From: Desulfobacterales bacterium RIFOXYA12_FULL_46_15
GTDB taxonomy: Bacteria > Desulfobacterota > Desulfobacteria > Desulfobacterales > Desulfobacteraceae
Direction: 5' to 3'
Assembly (NCBI GenBank): GCA_001799395.1
Contig: MGTJ01000209.1
Span: 1 to 55,949, forward strand
Length of the DNA: 55,949 nucleotides
The notes under the pieces are model-generated. The model did not search any database and was not told the origin of the DNA. It saw nothing but the letters and a program-made list of their open reading frames with translations. A program made the translations under genes and the position numbers. Below, in pieces: positions 42,929-52,123 of the stretch (position 1 is its first letter; the number at the start of each line of letters is the position of its first letter).

Positions 42929-44533
42929 TTAATTCCGGCATGCTTTCAACCCATTTTCCGTGATAAATCTGTCCGATACACACAGGGAGGAAAGGCAGAA
43001 CAGGAAATCAATCAATTCCGGAACCGATATGGGCTGGTTAAAACCGCCAAGGTGAGGACCGGTATTCAGAATTATATCCTTTTCAGCTTTAGGGATGGTT
43101 TTCACAAGGGAAACATCATATCCTCTGGATAATAAAAAATTTTCAAAATCCTCTTCACTCATGTTAATCTGATCCTGAATACGGAGAATTTCTTCCATAT
43201 GATGATCAATCCCCATATTTTCAATGAGACGGTCAATCAAGTTTTCATTTAAAAATTTGGGTAGATTCTCCAGGAGAAGACCGGTAACTCCGTGATAATA
43301 ATTCGTTACGACTTCGGTGATCAATTCAATAAATAGATCTCTGTCAAAAAGACTCCGTAAATCCAACGGTTTCCCATTTTCATCTGACCCTCTTTTTTCA
43401 GGGGCCTTGTTTCTAAAAAAGCTGCCCATGACAAGAATAAAGCCGAGTATATGTTCACCTATGAAATGCCGCAGCTCTTTTATATTTTTTAGAGGTATCA
43501 GATGTTCAAAATCCCTTAAGCCGGATTTTGCAAAATTCGGGTAGTGGCATGATTCAAGCCATTTATCCAGCCGCCCGCCTTGTTCCCAGATATACAGACC
43601 ATGATCCTGACGCCTGGTCTGCTGAGCCCGGTTGTGAAATAAGGGGATGATTGCAGTATGGATGATTCCCATGGAGGTCAGCCTCCCAAGCAACCATGCA
43701 TTCCGCCGGTAAACTTCTTTTATCGTTTTTTTTTGATCCTGAAAATGACAGGGCTCATTTGCATAATGAAAATAGTCTTTTTCTGCAATAAACATAATTG
43801 CAAGACAGTCAGGATGTATTTCCTTATTGTCCAGAATAAAATCCGGTACTGAATTCAGCTTGAAGATATATTTTTTTTGAATACAGACAGGAACAGGTAT
43901 AAAAAAAACTGATTCACGGCATGGGGGATTAGTATTCAAAAAAGAAAGCCACTCAGCTTCCCTGACTAAGTCCTTTATGTTTTCTTTTGTTCTGGCAAAT
44001 TTGATACAGGCAATTTTTTCGTATTTTACCTGATATATAAGGGTTCTGCCTTGCCAGCGGCAGGATTTTGCATCCAAAATTTCCTGGGTGGCGAGAAATG
44101 AATCAAAAGATATTGAAGCAGACTCTGTACTGTATTTTTCTTTAATATCCGGTCCGGTAATGTTTAAAGGTAAAGTACCCAGCGCTTCAGAGACTGCACG
44201 ATGCTTTTTTCCCGAACTTGACACGAGAAGATCCTTAAGACCTGTCAGAACAGAGAAAGACAAGGGGTGTGTAACATCTGTGGATAAATGGATCAGCGCA
44301 TCTGCAGCTTCCTTATAAAGAAAAAAAACCTGTTTCTGTGATTCATGATGCTGTGATCTAAGAACAGAAAAAAGTGCATCAATGGTTTGATCTCTGATTG
44401 AGGCTGATGATTTTTTAATATGAAAGAAAAGATATTGAACAGCCAGGTATGCAGCCGAAAAATCATTTTTTTGATCTAATAGCTGCCGTTCAGTCTGGAC
44501 TCGGCTGTTATTTGTTTCTGAAAGGACTTCCAA
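42929..44533 (-). CDS. SidJ-related pseudokinase-like protein
   Basis: 534 residues, cytoplasmic. The N-terminal third (1-135) is helical. From about residue 165 a kinase-like N-lobe is suggested by RTLIYQVKYEKIACIKFAR, where a beta strand carries a Lys, followed by a Glu-bearing helix (VREAEWLSFL). Later, MGIIHTAIIPLFHNRAQQTRRQDHG replaces the catalytic loop and lacks a normal HRD...DFG pair. These features match what I recall of the SidJ-related pseudokinases of sulfate reducers. Legionella SidJ is a calmodulin-activated polyglutamylase with this fold. No substrate is evident; its neighbours are a coiled-coil membrane protein and guaA. Confidence 0.55.
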   Translation of the reverse strand: MEVLSETNNSRVQTERQLLDQKNDFSAAYLAVQYLFFHIKKSSASIRDQTIDALFSVLRSQHHESQKQVFFLYKEAADALIHLSTDVTHPLSFSVLTGLKDLLVSSSGKKHRAVSEALGTLPLNITGPDIKEKYSTESASISFDSFLATQEILDAKSCRWQGRTLIYQVKYEKIACIKFARTKENIKDLVREAEWLSFLNTNPPCRESVFFIPVPVCIQKKYIFKLNSVPDFILDNKEIHPDCLAIMFIAEKDYFHYANEPCHFQDQKKTIKEVYRRNAWLLGRLTSMGIIHTAIIPLFHNRAQQTRRQDHGLYIWEQGGRLDKWLESCHYPNFAKSGLRDFEHLIPLKNIKELRHFIGEHILGFILVMGSFFRNKAPEKRGSDENGKPLDLRSLFDRDLFIELITEVVTNYYHGVTGLLLENLPKFLNENLIDRLIENMGIDHHMEEILRIQDQINMSEEDFENFLLSRGYDVSLVKTIPKAEKDIILNTGPHLGGFNQPISVPELIDFLFCLSSLCVSDRFITENGLKACRN

Positions 44534-44552
44534 GGCAATTCATATCAGAGCA

Positions 44553-45503
44553 TTAATCTGTTAATGGTTTCTGTTTGATGGTTGTAGGATTGGATGAGTC
44601 AATATTAACCTGAGGTTTTAGTTTCACCGGTTCTGATACAGGTGTTTTTTGATGTACTGGGGATGAGGCATTGCTTAATGCATCCACATCTTTCTGGAGT
44701 CTCGATAAATTAGTGGTCAATTTCAGATCAAGGGTTTGAACCTGTTTGTCAAGCTTTGTGATATTAATGGAAAGCTCTTCCTTTAACAGTCTTATTTTTT
44801 CATCCAGCTTGACTTGGGAGATGCTGTCCAGTTCTACTTTTTTAAGCTTTTTATCCATTAAGCTTAATTCTTTGTGTAATTCCCCAAGGCCTGCAAGCTT
44901 TGTATCTAATTCTTTTTTAAAGTTTGAAATCTCTTCTTTGGAGTGTTTGATGTTTTTTTCCACTTCACCTTGTATACCGGCCTGTGCAGAATCCAGTTCT
45001 TTATTGAACTTTTCAATGGTCTGCAAAGTGAGCTTATTCTGGTTTGTATTGTTGGAAATTCTTGCATCAAGCTTGGCCAATTGATCATTAATCGCTGAAC
45101 CGTCAGCCTTTGAAGTAGTTAATTTTGAAATCTGGCCTTCAAGGCCTACGGTTTTTTTATCCATTGATTCAAGGTCAAACCGGTTTTTTTCAGCTTTGAC
45201 ATCAAGGGCACTGATTTGCTCTTGAAATTGCTGGGAGGCTTTTTCAGCCTCGCTTTGTTTATTGAGATTTGCATCAATGATTTTTCCTCTTATATCCAGA
45301 TAGACAAATAAAACAATAAGCCCCATTAAACAGGGGAGGATAAAGGAAATCAGGGTGATTCTTTTTGATAAGGTTTCAATCTTAATATGGTTGATGTCCG
45401 GATGGTATATGGGTGTTTCTGTTTCTCTGCCGGATTTAGTGTCCAACAGTTCTTCATCCTCATTAAAATCGGGTAAACCAGGTCTAAAATCTTTTAGGTT
45501 CAT
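44553..45503 (-). CDS. Single-pass membrane protein with long coiled coil
   Basis: 316 residues. An acidic cytoplasmic N-terminus (1-45) is followed by one membrane helix (about 50-70, ISFILPCLMGLIVLFVYL), then a long Lys/Glu/Leu heptad-like coiled coil (about 80-275) and a low-complexity Pro/Ser/Thr/Lys tail (276-316). The orientation N-in puts the coiled coil outside. I recognise no family. It lies 33 bp after guaA and 19 bp before the SidJ-like gene, so it is probably in one transcript with both. Confidence 0.75.
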   Translation of the reverse strand: MNLKDFRPGLPDFNEDEELLDTKSGRETETPIYHPDINHIKIETLSKRITLISFILPCLMGLIVLFVYLDIRGKIIDANLNKQSEAEKASQQFQEQISALDVKAEKNRFDLESMDKKTVGLEGQISKLTTSKADGSAINDQLAKLDARISNNTNQNKLTLQTIEKFNKELDSAQAGIQGEVEKNIKHSKEEISNFKKELDTKLAGLGELHKELSLMDKKLKKVELDSISQVKLDEKIRLLKEELSINITKLDKQVQTLDLKLTTNLSRLQKDVDALSNASSPVHQKTPVSEPVKLKPQVNIDSSNPTTIKQKPLTD

Positions 45504-45536
45504 AAAAGTTGCTTTCTATTTCGTTTCTGTTCATTT

Positions 45537-47066
45537 TTATTCCCATTCAATTGTGCCTGGCGGTTTTGAAGTAATATCAAAAACAACTCTGTTGATATTT
45601 TCCACTTCATTGATAATTCTATTGGATATTTTACCCAGAAGATCATGGGGTAATTTTGCCCAGTCAGCCGTCATGGCATCATTACTGGTGACGGCCCGTA
45701 TGGCAATGCAGTTGGCAAAGGTTCGTTTATCTCCCATGACCCCAACGCTTTTCACAGGAAGAAGAACCGCAAAGGACTGCCATAATTCCCTGTAAAGCCC
45801 GGCCTTCCTAACTTCTTCCAGCAATATGGCATCTGCTTCTCTCAAAATTTCAAGACGGAACGTCGTAATTTCACCCATGATTCTTATGGCAAGTCCCGGT
45901 CCTGGAAAGGGTTGTCGCCATATCAGGTCATCATAAATACCCAGTTCAGCACCAAGCTTTCTGACTTCATCCTTGAAAAGAAGCTGCAAAGGTTCAATCA
46001 GTTTTAGTTTCATTTTTTCCGGAAGCCCGCCCACATTATGATGGGATTTAATGATGGACGTAGGGCCGCCAAAAGCTGATTTTGATTCAATAATATCAGG
46101 ATAAAGGGTTCCCTGGCCAAGAAATTCAGCCCCTTCAATCTTTGCAGCCTCTGTTTCAAATACCTCAATAAAAAGGCTGCCGATAATTTTCCGTTTTTTT
46201 TCAGGATCGGTTATGCCGGTTAATCCGGATAAAAATTTATCTTTTGCATCTACAAAGCTGATATTAAGATCAAGGTTCTTTATCAGACTAATTTCAAGTG
46301 CTTCTTTTTCATTTTTTCTTAAAAGCCCGTTATCAACAAAAATGCAAAAAAGATTTTTTCCAATGGCTTTATGAATCAGTGTTGCAGCAACAGAAGAGTC
46401 TACACCACCGGAGAGTCCCATGATCACCTTTTTATCACCCACTGTATCTTTTATCTGGGAAACGGCACCATCACAAAACGATTTCATGGTCCAGCTCTTT
46501 GTGCATTGGCAGACATCAAATAAAAAATGGCCGATCATTTTAGAACCATTAATGGAATGCTCGACTTCAGGGTGAAGTTGAAGCCCGTAAAATTTTTGTT
46601 TATGATTAGCTATGGCCGCAATCGGCGTGTTTTCAGTGGAAGCGGTAGCCACAAAATTATCCGGCAGCTTCATGGCTGAGTCACCATGGCTCATCCAGCA
46701 TTGAAACCCGCTACCCATATCTTTGAACAAAGGATCAGATTCTATTATCTTCAGATTAGCAAACCCGTATTCCCTTTTTTCCGCTTTTTTAATTTTTCCA
46801 CCCAGTGCATGAACCATATAGTGCATACCGTAACAGATTCCCAGAATAGGGACCCCAAGATCAAAAAGTGATCTGTCGATAGTCGGGCTGTTGTCTTCAT
46901 ATATACTTGAGGGACCGCCGGAAAGAATGATTCCCTGGGGGTGAAGACTTCTGATTTTTGACACACTTATATCGGAAGGCTCAACCTGGCAATAAACATT
47001 ATGTTCACGAACCCTTCTTGCAATAAGCTGGTTGAATTGAGAACCAAAATCAATAACAATTATCAT
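45537..47066 (-). CDS. guaA: GMP synthase (glutamine-hydrolysing)
   Basis: Converts XMP to GMP using glutamine nitrogen and ATP. The class I glutaminase domain comes first: catalytic Cys in GICYGMHYMV (about 79) and His-Glu in LHPEVEHS (about 165). It is followed by the ATP-pyrophosphatase domain with the PP-loop GLSGGVDSS (about 218) and the C-terminal dimerisation domain, ending KPPGTIEWE, the conserved terminus. Length 509 residues is standard. The ATG at 47066 is divergent from efp. guaB is not in the window. Confidence 0.96.
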   Translation of the reverse strand: MIIVIDFGSQFNQLIARRVREHNVYCQVEPSDISVSKIRSLHPQGIILSGGPSSIYEDNSPTIDRSLFDLGVPILGICYGMHYMVHALGGKIKKAEKREYGFANLKIIESDPLFKDMGSGFQCWMSHGDSAMKLPDNFVATASTENTPIAAIANHKQKFYGLQLHPEVEHSINGSKMIGHFLFDVCQCTKSWTMKSFCDGAVSQIKDTVGDKKVIMGLSGGVDSSVAATLIHKAIGKNLFCIFVDNGLLRKNEKEALEISLIKNLDLNISFVDAKDKFLSGLTGITDPEKKRKIIGSLFIEVFETEAAKIEGAEFLGQGTLYPDIIESKSAFGGPTSIIKSHHNVGGLPEKMKLKLIEPLQLLFKDEVRKLGAELGIYDDLIWRQPFPGPGLAIRIMGEITTFRLEILREADAILLEEVRKAGLYRELWQSFAVLLPVKSVGVMGDKRTFANCIAIRAVTSNDAMTADWAKLPHDLLGKISNRIINEVENINRVVFDITSKPPGTIEWE

Positions 47067-47232
47067 GAAATTATTCCTGTTTGATATTTTTTCTAAACCA
47101 CAATATTTCCTATAAAGCGGTCAAAAAAGCAAGTTGTTTTTACCCGATAGTTGCCATTTAACAATTAATATGATTAAAGAAGATAATGATTTGATCATCA
47201 CTATTTTTTATTTGTTAAACGAGGAGTGTTAC

Positions 47233-47796
47233 ATGTATTTATCAAGTGATTTAAAAAAGGGTTTAAAATTTGAGATAGATGGAGAGCCCCATGTTGTTGT
47301 TGACTTTGAATTTAAAAAACCTGGAAAAGGGCAGGCCCTTTATAAATGTAAACTGAAAAATATGATCACCGGTGCTCAGTTTGAACGAACCTATCGTTCC
47401 GGAGAAAAATTTAAAAAGGCTGATCTTGAAGAACAGGATATGGAATATCTGTATAAGGATAAGGACACTTACTGTTTTATGAACTCATCCAATTATGAAC
47501 AGCATTTTCTGACCAAAGAACAATTGGGAGATGTAACCGACCTTTTAAAGGACAATACACTTTGTACAATTCTTTTATTCAATGGTTCCCCCATAGGAGT
47601 GTCATTACCGAATTTCATTAATCTGAAAATTATAGAATCAGAGCCATGGGCAAAGGGTGATACGGCAACCGGAAGCACAAAACCTGCAATTCTTGAAACC
47701 GGATTTGAAGTACAGGTTCCGCCGTTTGTAGAAAAAGGGCAGGTTGTAAAAATTGATACCCGCACCCGCGAGTACGTTGAAAGGGTTAATGTCTGA
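47233..47796 (+). CDS. efp: Translation elongation factor P
   Basis: 187-residue L-shaped factor that rescues ribosomes stalled at polyproline. The modified-lysine loop reads KKPGKGQALYK, with Lys32 at the tip; the loop type KPGKGQA is that of EpmA/EpmB (beta-lysyl) EF-Ps, so this post-translational system may exist elsewhere. The C-terminal OB domain ends with KGQVVKIDTRTREYVERV, the family end. The ATG at 47233 has GAGGAG 6 nt upstream; an open frame from 47134 is not coding-like. It is divergent from guaA. Its stop overlaps the next gene's start by 8 bp. Confidence 0.95.
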   Translation: MYLSSDLKKGLKFEIDGEPHVVVDFEFKKPGKGQALYKCKLKNMITGAQFERTYRSGEKFKKADLEEQDMEYLYKDKDTYCFMNSSNYEQHFLTKEQLGDVTDLLKDNTLCTILLFNGSPIGVSLPNFINLKIIESEPWAKGDTATGSTKPAILETGFEVQVPPFVEKGQVVKIDTRTREYVERVNV

Positions 47797-49849
47797 TATT
47801 CTCAGAAATGGGAAGGATAACCCCATCCGGAAAATCCTTGTTGTCGATGATGAAATAAGCCTTCGGATGGTTTTGGTCAAGGCATTTGAAAAAGCCGGGT
47901 TTCTATGCAAGGAAGCTGAAAGCGGTGAAACGGCAGTGTCCTGGATCAATAGCGAACCTTTTGATCTTGTTATTTCAGATATATCAATGCCTGGAATGGA
48001 TGGCATTGAACTGGTCAAAAAATTAAAACCTCACCACCCTGAAATCGATTTTATCATTATGACCGGATATGCATCGGATTATTCCTATGTTGATATTATG
48101 GATGCCGGTGCTTCCGACTATATGACAAAACCTTTCAGCATGAATTCAGCTCTGGCAAGAATCAACAGGATTGCAAGAGAAAGAAAGAATCTGATTGATC
48201 TTAAAAGAACCAACCAGGAGTTGTGCATCGCCATTGAAAGGGCCAATATGCTTGCTAGAGAAGCCAAAGAGGCTTCCAAAGCAAAAACATTTTTTCTTGC
48301 AAGCATGAGTCATGAGATAAGGACGCCTTTGAATGGAATTGTCGGTTACACAGATATGCTTCTGGATACCCCTTTGAACGATGAACAAAAATTTTTTTTA
48401 AAAAATGCAAAATTTTCCTGTGAAACACTTCTGTCTGTTGTAAATGACATCCTTGATTTTTCAAAAGTTGAAGCTGGAAAACTGACCCTTGATGATATCG
48501 GATTTGATCCTGAAATATTGTGTTTTGATACCATTGACGCGATAAGAACCAAGGTGGATGAGGCAAAAGTCGAATTACTCTGCTCTATTTCTGATAGTGT
48601 CCCGGGTCAGGTCATAGGAGATCCTCACAGATTCCGTCAGGTTTTGCTGAACCTCTTGGGTAATGCTGTGAAATTTACAAAGGAAGGGGCAATCAAGGTT
48701 TCTATTGAGTCTGAAATGACCCGGGAGGATCAAGTAAAATTAGTCCTAAGTGTATCGGATACCGGAATTGGTATTGCAAGAAACGAATTGGAAAAAATAT
48801 TCAACCCTTTTGTTCAGTCTGAAGATGATATTACCAACCGGCATGGAGGAACAGGTCTTGGGCTTGCCATCAGCAGAAATATAGCTAAAAGGATGGGGGG
48901 GGATATATGGGCCAATAGCGAAATACATAAAGGGTCAATTTTTTATTTTACTGCCTGTTTTAAACCAGGGGAAAATAAAAAACTAAAACGAATCAGACCT
49001 GCACGGTTGAATGGGAAAAAGGTATTGCTCTCAACCAGTTCAGAGGAAACCTGTCAAATATTGCATCATGAGCTAAAGCTTGCGGGTATGGAAGTTACCC
49101 ATGTCATTTTGCCGGAGCTCGAATTTGAGCTTAAAAAAGATATGGAAAAAATCTATGATATTGCCATCATAGATTTTGGAAAAATTGTTAAGATTTCAGC
49201 AAATGATTTCACCCGTAAAATTACAGATATTCATCCTGATCGATATTCATTTGATTTTATAGCCTGCTCAATTCCTGTTCCGGGGATTGCGGATACTTTC
49301 AATAAAACCGGATTCAAAGGGTATCTGCCGAATCCGGTATCGAAAAAGAAATTATTTGAAATGCTTTCCTATATCCTGGGAATGGAAAGTGATGATAAAC
49401 TTCCAGTTTATTCGGATCAAATTGTTACGACCCACCTGCTGTCTGAAAACAAAAAATATACTGCATCCATCCTGCTTGTTGAAGATAATCCCGTCAACCA
49501 GAAAATGACGAATCTGATGCTTTCCAAAGCAGGTTATATGATTGATATTGCCGAAGACGGAAATGAAGCCGTTAAAAAATACACTTCAAAAGCTGATGCC
49601 TATGATTTGATTTTCATGGATATTAATATGCCCAAAATGGATGGATTTCAGGCTACTCAATTGATCCGCGCTTTTGAAAAGAAAAATAAAATTTTTCCAA
49701 AAATCCCGATTCTTGCACTGACGGCTAATGTTCTGGATGATTTTAAGATTAAATGTGTTGAAGCAGGAATGGATGATTTCCTGACTAAGCCCATTAAGCG
49801 GGATGTCGTTTTTCAGGCCATCCAGCACTGGGTTGGAGAGAAAAAATGA
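47789..49849 (+). CDS. Hybrid sensor histidine kinase with N- and C-terminal receivers
   Basis: 686-residue soluble phosphorelay kinase without membrane segments. Order: receiver 1 (about 15-130; Asp in VISDISMPGMDG), coiled linker, HisKA with phosphorylated His in MSHEIRTPLNG (about 180), HATPase with NLLGNAVKFT and GTGLGLAIS, a degenerate receiver-like domain (about 415-530, lacking the acidic pair), and receiver 2 (about 560-680; Asp in IFMDINMPKMDG, Lys in LTKPI). No Hpt domain is fused, so a separate phosphotransfer protein is expected. The ATG at 47789 lies inside the efp end, so it may be coupled to efp. Target unknown. Confidence 0.9.
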   Translation: MSDILRNGKDNPIRKILVVDDEISLRMVLVKAFEKAGFLCKEAESGETAVSWINSEPFDLVISDISMPGMDGIELVKKLKPHHPEIDFIIMTGYASDYSYVDIMDAGASDYMTKPFSMNSALARINRIARERKNLIDLKRTNQELCIAIERANMLAREAKEASKAKTFFLASMSHEIRTPLNGIVGYTDMLLDTPLNDEQKFFLKNAKFSCETLLSVVNDILDFSKVEAGKLTLDDIGFDPEILCFDTIDAIRTKVDEAKVELLCSISDSVPGQVIGDPHRFRQVLLNLLGNAVKFTKEGAIKVSIESEMTREDQVKLVLSVSDTGIGIARNELEKIFNPFVQSEDDITNRHGGTGLGLAISRNIAKRMGGDIWANSEIHKGSIFYFTACFKPGENKKLKRIRPARLNGKKVLLSTSSEETCQILHHELKLAGMEVTHVILPELEFELKKDMEKIYDIAIIDFGKIVKISANDFTRKITDIHPDRYSFDFIACSIPVPGIADTFNKTGFKGYLPNPVSKKKLFEMLSYILGMESDDKLPVYSDQIVTTHLLSENKKYTASILLVEDNPVNQKMTNLMLSKAGYMIDIAEDGNEAVKKYTSKADAYDLIFMDINMPKMDGFQATQLIRAFEKKNKIFPKIPILALTANVLDDFKIKCVEAGMDDFLTKPIKRDVVFQAIQHWVGEKK

Positions 49850-49855
49850 CAGGTG

Positions 49856-52123
49856 TCATTGATGCTCTTTGAAAGCACATTCCCGGTTCGGACATTTGAG
49901 TTGTTTTCCTTCCCGCTTGCTTTCTTTTTCAATAAGATATGGGGAATCACAATCGGGGCAGGGTTTATCCACCGGTTTATCCCAGGAAGCGAACTTACAA
50001 TCCGGATAATTTGAACAACCGTAAAAAATTTTCCCCCTTTTGGATTTTTTTTCAACAATATGACCTGAGCATTTTTCTTCCGGGCATTTGACCCCGATAT
50101 CTACAGATTGATGATTTCCATTGATGGATTCCGTATGCTTGCAGTCGGGATACCCGGTACAGGCAAGAAAAGAACCGAATTTACCTTCTTTTTGTACCAT
50201 GGGTTTCCCGCATTTTATGCAATCTTTGACCTTTGTATGATCAACAATTTTTTCCTGGATTGAAATATTGCCTTTTTCATCCCGAAGATAATTGCTGGTA
50301 AACGAACAGTCAGGATATCCGGTGCAGGCAAGAAAATGGCCATTCCGGCCAATTTTAATATTCAATTGTTTCCCACAGGACGGACAACTCAGACCGGTAT
50401 CAATTCCGACCCCCTTGACACTTACCATCTGCTCGCTTGCCATATCCAGGTTTTTTTTAAAGGATGCATAAAAATCCTTTAAGAGTTGAAGCTCTTCCAA
50501 TTTACCACCTTCAACATCATCCAGATTGTTTTCCATTAAGGCAGTAAAGGAAATATTCAAGATTCCGGGAAAGGATAAAACCAGAAGATCATTGACAATA
50601 AAACCAAGCTCACTTGGAATAAAAAATTTGTTTATTAATTCAACATATCCTTTATCCCGGATGACCGTGAGGATGGATGCATAGGTACTGGGTCGGCCAA
50701 TCCCGTTTTTTTCCAGTTCTTTTACCAAGGATGCTTCTGTAAAGCGTGGCAAAGGTTTTGTAAAATGCTGTTTTGGGAGGATCTGCAATGTTTTTAAGGC
50801 TGAGCCTGCCTCAACTTCCGGAAGGTTCTGGATATCTTGCTCCTTTACCTCTTCCGGTGGTGAATACAGCATCATAAACCCTGGAAATTTGATGGTTGAG
50901 CCGCTGACGGAAAAAAGATATTTTCCCATAGCCTGGATCAGGATGGTTTTTTGATCAATAAGGGCTTGTGCCGTCTGAGAGGCAACAAACCGTTTCCAAA
51001 TAAGATCATAGAGTCTGAACTGATCCGGTGTGAGAAAATTTTTTAATTTTTCAGGGCTATTGGAAACCGATGTGGGCCGAATGGCCTCATGGGCATCCTG
51101 CGCATTGTTTTTATTTTTAAAAAAACGGGGGGTGCTTAGTGCATAATCTGTTCCCAGTGTTTGGGAAATATAAACCTGGACTTCATTGGCTGCATCCGGA
51201 GATATTCTTGTGGAATCCGTTCTCATGTAAGTAATCAAACCTTCCGGTCCTCCGGTTCCGATTTCAATTCCTTCATAAAGCTGCTGGGCAACCACCATTG
51301 TCTTTTTGGCAGAAAATTTAAGACGGTTGATGGCATCCTGCTGAAGCTTGCTTGTAATAAATGGGGGAAGGGGATTTTTTTTAACTGTTTTGGCTTTTAT
51401 TTCGCTCACAAAAAATTGAGCTTTTTCAAGATCCTGCAAAATTGCCTGTGCTTGGGATCCATTGGAAATTTTGGCTTTCTTATTATTGATTTTAATAAGT
51501 TCGGCTTTAAATTCAGGTGGCAACTGGGCCAGTAAATCTGCGGTAACTGTCCAGTATTCTTCCGGAATAAATTTTCGTATTTCTCTTTCCCTGTCACAAA
51601 TTATTTTAACCGTAACCGATTGAACCCTGCCGGCACTTAAACCCCTTTGTACCTTTTGCCAGAGAAGGGGGGAAATCTGATATCCGACGAGACGATCCAG
51701 TTTTCTTCTGGCCTGCTGGGCATCATATTTATGAACATCAGGCTTTTGTGTGTTTTGAAGTGCTTCTTCAATCCCTCTTTTTGTTAATTCATGGATAAGT
51801 ACCCGATGAAATGTTCTGGTCTTTGACTTCAGGATGTCCATGATATGAAAGGCAATAGCTTCGCCCTCCCGGTCAGGGTCAGGAGCAAGATAAATATCAT
51901 CGGTATCCTCTGCAAGTTTTTTCAGATTTGCAATGATTTTGGATTTATCCTTTATATTTGTATAACTGGCTTTAAAATCGTTTTCAATATCAATACCCAG
52001 GGTTTTGACCGGAAGATCCCTTATGTGACCTGCACTGGCTGCAATATTAAAATCATTGCCCACATATTTTTTTAATGTTTTAATTTTAGTTGGAGACTCT
52101 ACAATGATCAGGGGTTTTTTCAA
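49856..52123 (-). CDS. topA: DNA topoisomerase I
   Basis: 755-residue type IA topoisomerase that relaxes negative supercoils by single-strand passage. TOPRIM domain at the N-terminus (LIIVESPTK, with acidic DPDREGEAI), active-site Tyr in ITYMRTDSTRIS (about 295), and then four C-terminal zinc-ribbon motifs of Cys4 type (about 565-755; e.g. CPSCGKQL...CTGYPDC). The start is TTG: GGAGG stands 7 nt upstream and the frame begins MKKPLIIVESPTK as in homologues. It overlaps the dprA stop (TTGA), so the two are coupled, as is common in other genomes. Confidence 0.95.
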   Translation of the reverse strand: MKKPLIIVESPTKIKTLKKYVGNDFNIAASAGHIRDLPVKTLGIDIENDFKASYTNIKDKSKIIANLKKLAEDTDDIYLAPDPDREGEAIAFHIMDILKSKTRTFHRVLIHELTKRGIEEALQNTQKPDVHKYDAQQARRKLDRLVGYQISPLLWQKVQRGLSAGRVQSVTVKIICDREREIRKFIPEEYWTVTADLLAQLPPEFKAELIKINNKKAKISNGSQAQAILQDLEKAQFFVSEIKAKTVKKNPLPPFITSKLQQDAINRLKFSAKKTMVVAQQLYEGIEIGTGGPEGLITYMRTDSTRISPDAANEVQVYISQTLGTDYALSTPRFFKNKNNAQDAHEAIRPTSVSNSPEKLKNFLTPDQFRLYDLIWKRFVASQTAQALIDQKTILIQAMGKYLFSVSGSTIKFPGFMMLYSPPEEVKEQDIQNLPEVEAGSALKTLQILPKQHFTKPLPRFTEASLVKELEKNGIGRPSTYASILTVIRDKGYVELINKFFIPSELGFIVNDLLVLSFPGILNISFTALMENNLDDVEGGKLEELQLLKDFYASFKKNLDMASEQMVSVKGVGIDTGLSCPSCGKQLNIKIGRNGHFLACTGYPDCSFTSNYLRDEKGNISIQEKIVDHTKVKDCIKCGKPMVQKEGKFGSFLACTGYPDCKHTESINGNHQSVDIGVKCPEEKCSGHIVEKKSKRGKIFYGCSNYPDCKFASWDKPVDKPCPDCDSPYLIEKESKREGKQLKCPNRECAFKEHQ

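Noticed and set aside
47134-47232. 33-residue N-terminal extension of EF-P
   Set aside because: EF-P begins at MYLSSDLKKG; GAGGAG precedes that ATG, and the upstream stretch is not protein-like.
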